Below are positions 1-9,109 of a stretch of 64,000 nucleotides of DNA, in pieces; position 1 is the stretch's first letter, and every line of letters begins with the position of its first letter. The notes beneath the pieces were generated by a model that was not told where the DNA came from, did no database searches, and saw nothing but the letters and a program-made list of their open reading frames with translations. The stretch comes from Streptomyces sp. NBC_00582. Its GTDB lineage: Bacteria > Actinomycetota > Actinomycetes > Streptomycetales > Streptomycetaceae. Made by a program: the position numbers and the translations under genes. Location of the stretch: contig NZ_CP107772.1 in assembly GCF_036345155.1 (NCBI RefSeq), positions 1,984,001-2,048,000 on the forward strand, written 5' to 3'.

Positions 1-736
1 ACAGCGGTGAGACGACTCCTCCTTGCGGAGTTCCGGTGAGGGACTCCGCGAATCCACCCTGCAATTCGACAACTCCGGTCCGCAGAAACGCGCTGACCAG
101 CCGCAGAACCTTGCGGTCCTTGACGCGCTCGGCCACCAGGTCCATTAGGACGTGGTGATCGACGTTGTCGAAGCAAGCCTTGATGTCGCCCTCGATGACC
201 CACTCGTAGTTCGACGGCTTACTGGTGAAGTGGTGGATCTCGGCGATGGCATCCTGAGCCCGACGTCCAGGCCGGTATCCGTAACTGGATGGATAGAAAT
301 CGGTTTCGAAGATCGGTTCCAGGACCAGCTTGAGAGCCATCTGCGCCACCCGGTCGCGCAGAGTCGGGATACCCAAGTAACGAACCTTTCCGTTCTTCTT
401 GGGAATCACCGCCTGCTTGACCGGAAGCGCCGTGAAAGACCCGTCCTTGAGCGAAGAGCGAAGCTCCTCCAGGAACGGAATCAATCCATGACGTTCCTCG
501 ACGTGATAACGGGTGACCCCATCCACGCCCGCTGTCCTGGCACCCCGGTTGCCAGAGACCCGTTCCCAGGCCACCAATAATGTGGCCTGATCACAGATCA
601 AGTTGAATACATCATCGAACCGGCGATCCGGTTCGGCCCTTGCCCATCGGTGCAGCTTGATCTGGTGATCGAGTACCCGTCGCTCAGCCGTCATACTGCC
701 CGGCCAAGTTGTTGTCGACGGCACGTCGTTATTCAA
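1..736 (-). CDS. ltrA: Group II intron reverse transcriptase/maturase (C-terminus beyond window)
   Basis: This is the intron-encoded protein that splices and mobilises its host intron. About 245 codons are present. Recognisable blocks are NRGARTAGVDG, IPKKNGKVRYLGIP, the RPGRRAQDAI block, EGDIKACFDNVDH (RT motif 3, first catalytic Asp) and GTPQGGVVSPL (RT motif 4). The YADD, maturase and any endonuclease domains lie off the left edge. I chose the TTG at 736 because GGGGAGGA sits 4-8 nt upstream; an ATG at 694 is the alternative. The frame has no stop, so the protein may be intact outside the window. Confidence 0.85.
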   Translation of the reverse strand, partial: MNNDVPSTTTWPGSMTAERRVLDHQIKLHRWARAEPDRRFDDVFNLICDQATLLVAWERVSGNRGARTAGVDGVTRYHVEERHGLIPFLEELRSSLKDGSFTALPVKQAVIPKKNGKVRYLGIPTLRDRVAQMALKLVLEPIFETDFYPSSYGYRPGRRAQDAIAEIHHFTSKPSNYEWVIEGDIKACFDNVDHHVLMDLVAERVKDRKVLRLVSAFLRTGVVELQGGFAESLTGTPQGGVVSPL

Positions 737-1341
737 CAACGTTCCTCCCCGACAGCAGTCCTGCTGCTATCACGCTGCCGCCCTTTCCCGTGTGACCGGC
801 TTTCCCGGCCTCTGAGTACTACGGCGACTCCGCCACGATCTGGCGTCATCAGCGGGCATTGCGCCTGCCCGCCGCCCGGCCGGCTGCCGGACGGGGAGGG
901 CGATGCCAGATCGCTTCCCACGTTCACTGAGAATCTTTGCGACGGCTTCGGTGCCCGGCTTTACCCCGGCAGCATCGCCACGGACCGCATATCGCAGGAT
1001 TGGTCCGGGCCTCCCGACGTGCCACAAGCTAAGGACGTCAGGAGAGGAGAGGCCACCGGATAGAGCACTCTCCAGCACTGCAGCGCGGTCCATCCACCAG
1101 ATTTGGCAGACCGCTGACGACTCACGGGGCTTCAACCACCGGTTCAGTTTCCTTGCACCCATTCCGTCTTCGCTTGCGGGCACGAACCATCTGGTGGTCT
1201 CGGTTCGCCCCTACGTTGTCGAGGCCGCTTCCAGCTTCACCCCAACCCAGGGTTCCGCCTGCCTCCAGCTTCAGCCAGTCACTGCGATGACCAGCGGCGG
1301 GTTCTCCCTCCCGCTCGATTCCTCAGCGCCTCGTGGCGCAC
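1..1341 (-). mobile_element. Group II intron, 5' portion (runs off the left edge)
   Basis: On the minus strand the intron begins at 1341 with GTGCGCC, matching the GUGYG 5' end of group II introns. About 600 nt of structured, non-coding sequence (domains I-III and the start of IV) then precede a reverse-transcriptase frame that is open to the window edge. The intron lies inside an IS701-type transposase gene, after the first base of the codon following the conserved DDTG motif, so the 5' exon boundary is 1342/1341. The 3' end and 3' exon lie outside the window. The boundary is read by eye; the ribozyme fold was not computed. Confidence 0.85.
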
Positions 1342-1648
1342 AACCGGTGTCGTCGACGATCAACGCCTCCGCCCCGATCGCCTCCTGCATTCTCCAGGCC
1401 GTCCGGGCCCGCACATGCGCCGGATCCCACGGGCTCGTCGTCACAAAGTGGGCCAGGGCCTGCCGGTTGCCGTCCTCACCGAGGCGGGCCGCCATCGGCT
1501 CCACCGACTTGCGCCGGCCGTCCAGTAGCAGCCCGCGCACATACGCCTGCCCCCACCGCCGCTGGTCCGCACGGAAGAACCCGTCGAACAACTCCGCAGC
1601 GAATGCCTCCAGGTCCTCCCGGACCCCGGCCATCTCCTCAGGTGTCAC
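1342..1648 (-). pseudogene. IS701-family transposase, 5' exon interrupted by the group II intron
   Basis: This is the N-terminal part (about 102 codons) of a DDE transposase of the IS701 type. Family-like blocks include DQRRWGQAYVRGLLLDGRR, KSVEPMAARLG and a terminal VDDTG, where the first catalytic Asp lies. The frame then runs into the intron. The GTG at 1648, giving VTPEEMAGVREDL, is the likely start; longer in-frame extensions upstream have no family character. If the intron splices precisely the transposase could still be made, but the 3' exon is outside the window. The outer end of the insertion sequence is probably between 1650 and 1716 but was not resolved. Confidence 0.7.
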
Positions 1649-1716
1649 ACCACCCCAACGACCCTCATGGGCCAGCAGACACTCCACCCACGAGTGAAGA
1701 TGACCAAGCCCTACTA

Positions 1717-1765
1717 GGGGGGCGCGGGAAACTGCGCGACACGCCACAACGAACCCGCAGCCGGC
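1717..1765. repeat. Dispersed Streptomyces intergenic repeat (REP-like)
   Basis: The block begins GGGGGGCGCGGGAAACTGCG and ends near CCCGCAGCCGG. It resembles a palindromic unit that I remember as common between genes in many Streptomyces genomes. It lies between the insertion sequence and the 3' end of the S15 peptidase gene. The identification is from memory of the motif and no copy count was possible. Confidence 0.4.
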
Positions 1766-1784
1766 CGACCACACGCACCGGCCC

Positions 1785-3728
1785 CTACGGAATCCGGTAC
1801 GCCCCGCGCGGCGCACGGACACCGTCCAACGGACCGGAGCCGGCCCCGCCCTGCGCAGACCCGGAGGTCGCCGCCGCAAACGCGGCGCTGCCTCCCACGA
1901 ACGGCACCCTGGCCGACGTGCGAGCCAGATCCACGCTCAGCGCGGGCGTATCGGCAGGCGGATCGATGAGGTCCTTGTCGGTGCCCGCGACGATCAGCGC
2001 GAGCCGGTGACCTGCGGGTACGACGTGGTCCGTCGCGGCCAGGCCCAGCGTGATCGTGTACCGCCCGCCCGGGGTGAGCGGGACGCCCTTGCCGGGATCG
2101 GCGTAGGTGCCGAGGTCGGCCCAGCCACGGCTGAGGACCGTGTACGCGACGTCGGCGGTCTTCGCCGCGGTCTCCTTGAAGCAGGCGCTGTCGCCGGCCG
2201 TGCTCTCGCCCCAGCAGGTGCGGTCGGTGAGGGTGGTGATGCCCTCGCCGGCCGCCGCGTAGTCACGGACGGTGTCGGGACCGACGTCGACGAGGACCGC
2301 GCTGAGGTGGGCCGTCGGGGTGCTCGGGGTGGCGGTGACGGTGACCTGTGAGGAGCCGGCCAGGCGCAGATCGCGGGTGAGCGCCCCGGTGACGAAGCCG
2401 GCCTTGGCGGGGGTGGGCGTGTCGATCTGCGCGGCCCAGTCGGTCTCGCTCAGCCGTGGGTCGTCGGTGAAGGTCTCGGTGCCGGTGCCCTTGCGCAGGC
2501 CGAGTGTGCCGACGCCCGGCCGGGTCCCGGTGGCGGGGCGCAGGGTCGTGGGCCGAGTGCCGCGCGGCGGCCAGACCTTCGAGGTGGCCCACTGGTCGGG
2601 ACGGCGCTCGACGTCGGCCATCGGCTCACGGTCGATTCCGTTGTCGTAGCCGAGGAGTTCGTGGTCGAACCAGCGGTGCAGGGTGTCGACCCAGGCGCCG
2701 CGCCGGAAGTCGAAGGGGTCGACGTGGCCGGTCTGGGAGAGCCAGATCTTCCGCTCGACGCCGTTCTTCGCGAGGGCGTCCCACCACTGGCCGACGTGCC
2801 GGGTCCGGACGTTGAGATCCTGCATGCCGTGGACGAGGAAGACGCTCGCCCGTACCTTGCGGGCGTCCTTGACGTAGTCCCGTTCCGTCCACAGGGACGT
2901 CCGGTCGCCCGTGCGCGGGGCCTGCTCGACGAGCTTGCGCTGGACGGCGGCGCACCTGGCGCGGGCGTCGGGGCTGTCGACGTAGTCGGAGAGCCAGTCG
3001 GGGCCGGAGTCGTAGAGGGGGGCGCCCTGGGAGAAGTAGTAGTCGTACCAGGAGGAGATCGCGGAGATCGGGACGATCGTCTTCAGGCCCTTCACTCCGG
3101 TGGCCGCGACGCCGTTGGCGATCGTGCCGTCCCAGCTCTTGCCGATCATGCCGGTGCTGCCGTCGGTCCAGGTCGCCTCGGCGGTGGTGGTGCCGGTGCG
3201 GGTGGTGTAGGCCCTGGCGCGGCCGTTCAGCCAGTCGACGACGGCCTTCGCGGAGAGGATGTCGGAGCGGCCTCCGACGTCCACGCAGCCGTCGGAGCGG
3301 TTGGTGCCGGCCAGGTCGACGCCGACGAAGGCGTAGCCGCGGGGCACGAAGTAGTTGTCGTAGAACAGCGGCATCCGGACGACGTTCCCGGCGGAGTCGT
3401 ACGTCTTGCGCTGGCTCTCGTTCCCGCGTCCGCAGCACGAGTAGTAGGGGCTGGCGTCCATGATGACGGGGACTTTGCGGCCCCGGGCGGCGGGTTCGCG
3501 GGGGCGGACGATGTCGACGGCGACCCGGTCGTGTCTCCCGTCGCCGTCGCCGTCGAGTCGGGTGTCGACCCAGACGGCCTCGCGGATCGCCTGCGCGTAG
3601 GAGTACACGGGCCGGCTCTCGCGCGGGGCGCCGTGCGCGGTCACCGGGGTCGGGAAGCCTGCCACCAGCAGGGTGAGGGCGGCGGTCGCGAGCGTTCTCC
3701 AGATCGTGAAGCGCGTGCGTTTCGGCAT
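1785..3728 (-). CDS. Secreted S15-family (CocE/X-Pro dipeptidyl-peptidase-like) serine hydrolase
   Basis: This 647-aa protein has a signal peptide (Arg/Lys-rich N-terminus, hydrophobic ATAALTLLVAGF, then a PVTAHG cleavage region). The S15 alpha/beta-hydrolase domain shows the nucleophile in GKSWDG (about residue 200), the acid in VHGMQDLN and the base in SQTGHVDPF. A beta-rich PepX C-terminal domain follows from about residue 400. The family hydrolyses X-Pro dipeptides or acyl esters outside the cell. Length and domain order are usual for secreted Streptomyces members. It diverges from the aminopeptidase gene across a 220-bp gap, so both neighbours are extracellular peptidases. Confidence 0.9.
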   Translation of the reverse strand: MPKRTRFTIWRTLATAALTLLVAGFPTPVTAHGAPRESRPVYSYAQAIREAVWVDTRLDGDGDGRHDRVAVDIVRPREPAARGRKVPVIMDASPYYSCCGRGNESQRKTYDSAGNVVRMPLFYDNYFVPRGYAFVGVDLAGTNRSDGCVDVGGRSDILSAKAVVDWLNGRARAYTTRTGTTTAEATWTDGSTGMIGKSWDGTIANGVAATGVKGLKTIVPISAISSWYDYYFSQGAPLYDSGPDWLSDYVDSPDARARCAAVQRKLVEQAPRTGDRTSLWTERDYVKDARKVRASVFLVHGMQDLNVRTRHVGQWWDALAKNGVERKIWLSQTGHVDPFDFRRGAWVDTLHRWFDHELLGYDNGIDREPMADVERRPDQWATSKVWPPRGTRPTTLRPATGTRPGVGTLGLRKGTGTETFTDDPRLSETDWAAQIDTPTPAKAGFVTGALTRDLRLAGSSQVTVTATPSTPTAHLSAVLVDVGPDTVRDYAAAGEGITTLTDRTCWGESTAGDSACFKETAAKTADVAYTVLSRGWADLGTYADPGKGVPLTPGGRYTITLGLAATDHVVPAGHRLALIVAGTDKDLIDPPADTPALSVDLARTSARVPFVGGSAAFAAATSGSAQGGAGSGPLDGVRAPRGAYRIP

Positions 3729-3947
3729 GCGCGGGACGGTACATCGGTCAACTCCCGCACAGAAGAGGGCATCTGTGAGCCGACTGTGACCGCGGGCGCC
3801 TCGTGTGGCCGGAACACGTCGGTGCGGTTGGTGCGGTCATGACGGCCGAATGGCGATCGTGTGACGGGGGCGGCGGTGGACGCGGTCCGCGCACAGGGAC
3901 TCAATAGGCTGCGAACAGCCCTGGTACCCCCACGACTTGGAGCTCTC

Positions 3948-4354
3948 GTGCACCGCAGATTCCTCGTGCCCGGCGCACTCGCCGCCGCGTCCGTCCTGCT
4001 GGCGATCCCGGCGTCCGCCGCGGGCGCCTCCCCCGGCGCGCCGGGCATCGGCGACCCCTACTACCCGGCGTACGGCAACGGCGGGTACGACGTCTCCCAC
4101 TACGACCTGCGGCTGACGTACCGTCCGGCCACGGACGAGCTGGCGGGGACCGCGACGATCCTCGCCCGGACCACCGAGGACCTGTCGAGCTTCGACCTGG
4201 ACTTCCTCCTGGACGTCAGCGAGGTGCGGGTCAACGGGGCGACCGCCGCGTTCGCCCGTTCCGGTGAGCACGAACTGGTCGTCACCCCGAAGGCGCCGCT
4301 GGCGAAGGGGACGGCTCTCACCGTCGTCGTCCGGTACTCCGGGGTGCCGTCCAG
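3948..4354 (+). pseudogene. M1-family metallopeptidase, N-terminal fragment (split by transposon)
   Basis: This is the first 135 codons of a secreted aminopeptidase N-like enzyme. The GTG start at 3948 gives a signal peptide (HRRFLVPGALAAASVLLAIP, then ASAAGA) followed by the M1 N-terminal beta domain (YDVSHYDLRLTYRPATDELAG). The homologous frame stops abruptly after GVPS, where the transposon begins, and the frame continues into unrelated sequence. Removing 4355-9122 joins this fragment in frame to the one at 9123, giving a 495-aa protein of normal length for the family. Confidence 0.88.
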
Positions 4355-4367
4355 TTTTCCGAACGGC
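4355..4367 (+). repeat. Left terminal inverted repeat of the Tn554-like element
   Basis: TTTTCCGAACGGC at the left junction is the exact reverse complement of 9110-9122. The adjoining host sequence ends in GTGCCGTCCAG. Confidence 0.8.
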
Positions 4368-4403
4368 GAAGCGCATGCAACGCTGCTGACCTGGGGTGAT
4401 GCG

Positions 4404-4643
4404 TCACGTAGGTGTTCGCGACGTGGTGTTCTCAGTGCCCAGTGCGCTCTCGATCGTGTCCGCGTGGAGGGAGAAGGCGGCGCTGAACGCCTCGCTGGCC
4501 GGGTCGAGACCGAAGTGGGTTGCCATTGCAGCTTCGACGGTTTCGCCGCACTCCTCGAGGAACCGTTCCAGCTCTCGCAGCAGCCGGACGAGTGAGGCGG
4601 CCTGGTCGCGGTGGAGGTGGATCACGGCTGGGGGATTCGTCAC
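4404..4643 (-). CDS. Small protein of the Tn554-like element, function unknown
   Basis: This 79-aa protein is helical, acidic and Leu-rich (VIHLHRDQAASLVRLLREL). No family was recognised. Its start overlaps the stop of the DUF6262 gene by 4 bp (ATGA), so it is probably translationally coupled as the last gene of the transposon operon. It ends about 50 bp from the left inverted repeat. It could be an accessory transposition factor, but nothing in the sequence proves it. Confidence 0.65.
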   Translation of the reverse strand: MTNPPAVIHLHRDQAASLVRLLRELERFLEECGETVEAAMATHFGLDPASEAFSAAFSLHADTIESALGTENTTSRTPT

Positions 4644-5209
4644 GACCTGGTCTGTTCGAGGAGTTGGACTTCGAGGTCGGCGACGCGCTTGTCGGCGAAG
4701 CGGAGGTTGGACCGGGCGCCTTCGAGGCGTTCCTGCAGGGTCCGGTGCTCGCGGGTCAGCTGCTGAACGCGGTGCCGGAGGGTGGTGTTCTCGGTAGTCA
4801 GGGACTGAAGTGACTCGCCGGGGACCATCTGGTCGAAGTCGCGGATCTGGCCCATGAGCTCGCCGATCCGCTGCCGCTGGGACAGGACCTCCTTCTGGGT
4901 GCGAGTGAGCTCGGCCTCGGCGTTCAGCGCGCGTTCGCGCCAGGTCGCCTCGATCTGGTCGTGCTGCTGCTGGGCCTGACGGTCGTGGCGGCTGCGGCTG
5001 TCGGTGACGGTGTTCGCCACGAGCACGCGGGCCTCAGTGTTCTCGTAGAGAAACGTGGCGGATACGCCAGCGCGCTGGGCAATGCCGCGGATCGTGGGCC
5101 GGCCGCGTTCGCGGCGGAGCTGGCCGATCGCGGTGGAGACCTGTTCCAGCTTCTGCTGGGTCTGGGTGCGGCGGGCCGCGATGGCTGCTGCTGTGGATTC
5201 TGGCCTCAC
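4640..5209 (-). CDS. DUF6262 / TnpC-like transposition protein
   Basis: This 189-aa protein has a predicted helix-turn-helix near the N-terminus (TIRGIAQRAGVSATFLYEN), followed by a long coiled coil from about residue 75 to the end with heptad-like Leu/Gln spacing. This layout fits the DUF6262 family, found next to Tn554-type recombinases, where TnpC assists integration and orientation. It overlaps the upstream recombinase gene by 4 bp. The role is assigned from family and neighbourhood, not from catalytic motifs. Confidence 0.8.
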   Translation of the reverse strand: MRPESTAAAIAARRTQTQQKLEQVSTAIGQLRRERGRPTIRGIAQRAGVSATFLYENTEARVLVANTVTDSRSRHDRQAQQQHDQIEATWRERALNAEAELTRTQKEVLSQRQRIGELMGQIRDFDQMVPGESLQSLTTENTTLRHRVQQLTREHRTLQERLEGARSNLRFADKRVADLEVQLLEQTRS

Positions 5210-7824
5210 GCGGCTTCCTCATCAGTCTCGGCTTCGTGGCGGGCGAGTTCCTGGGCGCGGAAGGCCGTGCTCCAGACGCGGCCGAAGTAGTCCTGCGGCC
5301 GGCGGAGGTCAAGGGTGAGCGCCTCGTCCAGGAGCCCGACAGCGGCCAAGGCCTTCTCCAGGCCGTCGATCGCGCGGGCGGTGGGCTCGAAGAAGTCGTG
5401 GAGGTAGTCGGCAACCTTGGGGTCGTCAGCGCCCTCGGCGACCGTGCGCCACTGCTCGCGCTTGCGGTGCCAGTAGACGAGGTCGGCGCCGGAGAGGACG
5501 AACTTGTCGCAGTTGTGGCAGTCCACGTTCCAGGGGCAGGCATCACCGTTGACGACAGGCTGGAAGGTGCAGAACCCGCCTTCGGCGGGGGTGGAACGGC
5601 GGGTGAGGTCGATCGCAAGGGCCTCGGCCTGTTCGCGGGTCATGTCCTCGCCGGCGGACAGGACCAGGCCCGGCTCCGCCGAGCCCGGTCCTGCGACCCA
5701 GACGGCGTTGAGAGCCTGTTCGAGCTTGGGATCGGTGTTCGCGAGGTGGACGTAGTGCTCGGCCATCGCGTCGGAGACCTGGCCGAGATAGCGCTTCACA
5801 TGGGTGAGGTTCGCGCCGGCCTTGAGGAGGTTGGTCGCCAGGGTGTGGCGGGCCTGATGGGCGACGCAATGAGCGAGATCGAGGGTTGCCACCCAGTCAC
5901 TGAAAAGGCTCTGGAACCATCCGTAGCTGACACTCTTGAGGAGTGACCGGTTGGTTCCGCGCCGAGGGAACAGGGCGATCTCCGACCGCTCCTGCGCGGT
6001 CGGCGGGCGGCCGTGCCGCTGGACGAACCGGGCGATGGTCTTGGCCTGGCGCTGCCCGATGGCCTGGAAGAGCCGCTCCGGGATGCGGATACCCTCGTCC
6101 ATGTTCCCGACCTTGGTCTGGTCGTGCCAGAACATCGGCAAGCCCTTGTAGCGGCCGATGCACTCCAGCCTCACTTCGAGAACCTCCCCGCATCGGCGCC
6201 CGGTCAGTACCAGCGCTTCCCAGACCAGCCGCAACCCACGATCCTCGACATCCATGTCGTCAAAACGCTGCAGGTTGGCCCCGTTGGCCAGTGCTCGGGC
6301 CATCTCGTCGGAGAACGGCTTGCGGCGCCCGCCCCGGCTGTTCCCTCCGTGGGGAAGAGCCACGACGAACGCGTTGTCCACTCCGAGCTGGGACGCCCGG
6401 CCGTTCTCCATCGCCGCGCGCAGGACCTGCCGGGCTCCGTCGAACACCCGGCTGACGGTCGCAGCCTTGACCGTATTGGGTTCACCCGTGCGGACGTCGT
6501 GGATGGCCAGGGACTTCAGTCCGTGCGACGCCCTGTAGCGCTGGTCGACCACGAAATCGAGCATGTGCTGGCGCGTCAGGAACGAGGGGTTGTGGCCTCC
6601 CTCCGGAGCACGGCTCTCCAGGAAGGCGGACAACTCCATGCAGCCGCGCTTGGGGTTCGCGATCGGGGTGATGCTCCGCGGCGGATCGGTCAGCAGCCGG
6701 TTTTCGAGCCACTCCCAGAGAAGATCACGCAGCCACCGCTGCGACACCCCGGTCAGATCGACGTGGCCCGCGCTCTGCTTGAGCCGGACACCGAAGTGGT
6801 CCAGCTCGATGTAGCCGATCTCCTTCGTGTCCTCCCGCGTGAAGTAGAGCAACTGCAGATACCGGAGCATCCGCCTGGCGATCTTCGACACGTTGACGGA
6901 GTCCTGCCGGAACCGATCAAGATCAAGATCGGCCAGGGAGGAGACATCCTGAAGCCGGCAGTAGTTCACCACCCGCTGTACGAACGTCAACGGCCAGTGA
7001 GCCCCCTCGGTCGGGCCCTGGATGTGCTGAACAATCGTCCATTTGATCTCCGCCCGCACCAGCGGCCGCAGCCCGAGCAGGGAAAGCCTTCCGTCCATCC
7101 GCGCGATCGGGTTCTCCTGCACGCACCAGCGCTCGAACGCCGCGCGGTCCTCGTAGAGGGCCTCCGGCCGCTCCGCCGGCAGGTGCTTGCCGGCCGCACC
7201 CCCGCATCGGGCTCCACCCGGCAGGCCGGCCGCCTTGTAGCGAGACCCGTGCACAACGCAGAAGCCGAGCCACTGCGCCGCCGGGTCCGAGCAGGCGACC
7301 ACCCGGCATTTCCCGAAGTCCGGATACGGCTCCCGGCCGATCAGGAACACATCGACGCCGTCGGGCCTGCCCTTCCGACGCTGGTAAGCCTGCCAGGAGA
7401 CGAGGTTCTCCGTGTGCAGGTAGCAGAGCCCCTCGCCTCCATAGGCCAAGGCGTGAGGGCAGACCAGGCAGGGCGTCCGACCCCGTCCCCCACGCGGCTG
7501 CAGGGGTTGCGCCTGGTCCCTGAACCCGACGATGTCCCCGCCCGCCCGCTGCCACTCGCCCCATTCCCCGTCGTGGGTGCTGCAGAACTCCCGGGTGGTC
7601 TCACGGCCCCGCTCGCATCCCGCGACACGGCATCGCCATCCGAAGGCTGGATGGTCGGGGCCGACCGTGATCACGTCGCTGCGGAACACGGGATCGAATC
7701 TCGGGGCCGCGATCAGCGTCTCCAGGAGTTCGAGCCGGTCGGTGGTCGTGCGCGTCGGCGACGTTGATCCGACGCCGACGATCGGAAGAAGCGGAAGGCG
7801 TGTGGTCACTCGGACTCCCCCCAA
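5206..7824 (-). CDS. Tyrosine recombinase, TnpB-like (large)
   Basis: This 872-aa site-specific recombinase has its catalytic domain at roughly residues 480-690: Arg in LTGRRCGEVLEVRLE, the box II HQARHTLATNL, and LGQVSDAMAEHYVH with the Tyr nucleophile. The N-terminal half has several Cys/His pairs (CRVAGCERG, CLVCPHALAYG). A CPWNVDCHNCDKF cluster near residue 770 suggests zinc binding. It is longer than Tn554 TnpB (about 630 aa as remembered). It overlaps recombinase A by 19 bp and DUF6262 by 4 bp, so the three are made from one transcript. Confidence 0.85.
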   Translation of the reverse strand: MGGVRVTTRLPLLPIVGVGSTSPTRTTTDRLELLETLIAAPRFDPVFRSDVITVGPDHPAFGWRCRVAGCERGRETTREFCSTHDGEWGEWQRAGGDIVGFRDQAQPLQPRGGRGRTPCLVCPHALAYGGEGLCYLHTENLVSWQAYQRRKGRPDGVDVFLIGREPYPDFGKCRVVACSDPAAQWLGFCVVHGSRYKAAGLPGGARCGGAAGKHLPAERPEALYEDRAAFERWCVQENPIARMDGRLSLLGLRPLVRAEIKWTIVQHIQGPTEGAHWPLTFVQRVVNYCRLQDVSSLADLDLDRFRQDSVNVSKIARRMLRYLQLLYFTREDTKEIGYIELDHFGVRLKQSAGHVDLTGVSQRWLRDLLWEWLENRLLTDPPRSITPIANPKRGCMELSAFLESRAPEGGHNPSFLTRQHMLDFVVDQRYRASHGLKSLAIHDVRTGEPNTVKAATVSRVFDGARQVLRAAMENGRASQLGVDNAFVVALPHGGNSRGGRRKPFSDEMARALANGANLQRFDDMDVEDRGLRLVWEALVLTGRRCGEVLEVRLECIGRYKGLPMFWHDQTKVGNMDEGIRIPERLFQAIGQRQAKTIARFVQRHGRPPTAQERSEIALFPRRGTNRSLLKSVSYGWFQSLFSDWVATLDLAHCVAHQARHTLATNLLKAGANLTHVKRYLGQVSDAMAEHYVHLANTDPKLEQALNAVWVAGPGSAEPGLVLSAGEDMTREQAEALAIDLTRRSTPAEGGFCTFQPVVNGDACPWNVDCHNCDKFVLSGADLVYWHRKREQWRTVAEGADDPKVADYLHDFFEPTARAIDGLEKALAAVGLLDEALTLDLRRPQDYFGRVWSTAFRAQELARHEAETDEEAA

Positions 7825-8996
7825 ACCGTCCGCAGGGCCGAGCCGAACTCGGGGGAGTGCAGGTCCGGGTGCCCGTAGACCTCGTCGACCATCTGGGCCG
7901 ACGCCCAGTTGCCGACCGTCTTGGCGATCATGCTGTCACCGCCGGTGACGTCCATGACGTCGTTGGTGAACTGGTGGCGGAATGCCTGCGGCTTGATCCG
8001 TCCTGGCAGGCCGGCCCGGCGCCCCGCCCGGCGCAACACGCTTCGCGCCGCGTCCGCGGTCCACGGCTCGCCTCGGGCGGGGCCCGCCAGCTGGATCAGC
8101 AGCATGCCGTGCGCGGAGGCGTACCGCCTGTACTCCGTGGTCATGTAGACGAAGTAGCTACTGATCATTGCCGGGCTGACCAGGTAGATCTCCCCTTTGG
8201 TCACCACGCCGTCGACCACAGCCCAGTCCGGCTTGATCTTCGCCGCTGCCCGGTTGGGATTGCCCCTGCGATGGCACACGTGCACGTGTGGCGCCTTGCA
8301 GTCCCCGCACTCCGCATTCTCGCGCAGGTGCAGATCGGACAGGTGAAGGCCCGCCAGCCCCCCGATCCGCATCGTGGTGTCGGACAGCCAGGTCACCACC
8401 ATCCGGTCACGAGCCGTGTTCACGGCGCCCAGCAGGCCTTGCCGAGCCCCGTCGGGCAGCATCTTCGGGTGACGGCGCTTGGCGGGTCGGCTCGGGCCAA
8501 GAGGGTTGGCCGGCATGGACTTCTTCACGTGCCCCAGGAAGGCCCGGCTGCGGTCGGCCTTCGTCGGCAGTCGCCTCCCGGCAAACTCGGCCACCAGCGC
8601 GTCGTTGACCCCACCACCAGCGCAGACGTGCAGGTAGAAGCCCTTCAGGCACGCCGCGGCGACCTGAAGCGCCGAGTCCCCGCAGGGGCGCTTCGGCGGA
8701 ACCCGCCACGGCTGCCCGTGGGGCATCATCACCTTCGCGCCGATCGCTCCCATGTAGCGATGGAGGTCCAGGAGTCGCACCTTCTCGGTCGACAGCCCTT
8801 CCCGAACACGCCAGCGCAGGTGATCGACGAGGCAGTACGCGTACGTCTTCTGCGTGCCCGAGCCATCGAACTGACGTAGGAACCCGTCCGACTCCTCGTC
8901 GACCAAGCCGTCGGGCCACAAAATCGTGTACGCCCATCCACCGCCCGCAGGAACCGTCTGGACCCGCAGGTCCTGCAGGACCATCCCTGTTCGCAC
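7806..8996 (-). CDS. Tyrosine recombinase, TnpA-like
   Basis: This 396-aa protein has a catalytic domain in its second half: Arg in SDTTMRIGGLAGL, the box II PQAFRHQFTNDV and the Tyr in DEVYGHPDL. The first half is a SAM-like core-binding domain. A CGDCKAPHVHVCH segment may bind zinc. It is the first gene of the transposon operon, about 115 bp inside the right inverted repeat. The GTG at 8996 is used; an ATG at 8984 is a plausible alternative. It acts with the TnpB-like protein to cut and join the element ends. Confidence 0.85.
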   Translation of the reverse strand: MRTGMVLQDLRVQTVPAGGGWAYTILWPDGLVDEESDGFLRQFDGSGTQKTYAYCLVDHLRWRVREGLSTEKVRLLDLHRYMGAIGAKVMMPHGQPWRVPPKRPCGDSALQVAAACLKGFYLHVCAGGGVNDALVAEFAGRRLPTKADRSRAFLGHVKKSMPANPLGPSRPAKRRHPKMLPDGARQGLLGAVNTARDRMVVTWLSDTTMRIGGLAGLHLSDLHLRENAECGDCKAPHVHVCHRRGNPNRAAAKIKPDWAVVDGVVTKGEIYLVSPAMISSYFVYMTTEYRRYASAHGMLLIQLAGPARGEPWTADAARSVLRRAGRRAGLPGRIKPQAFRHQFTNDVMDVTGGDSMIAKTVGNWASAQMVDEVYGHPDLHSPEFGSALRTVWGESE

Positions 8997-9109
8997 GTCA
9001 GCTCCCGTCCGTCATGTTGACTACGTAACGGAAGAGTTCCAGGGTGTTCGGTAAATCAGTCCATAACGTGCTGAAATGTCCTACTGACGGACTATCAAGT
9101 GACGCAAGG

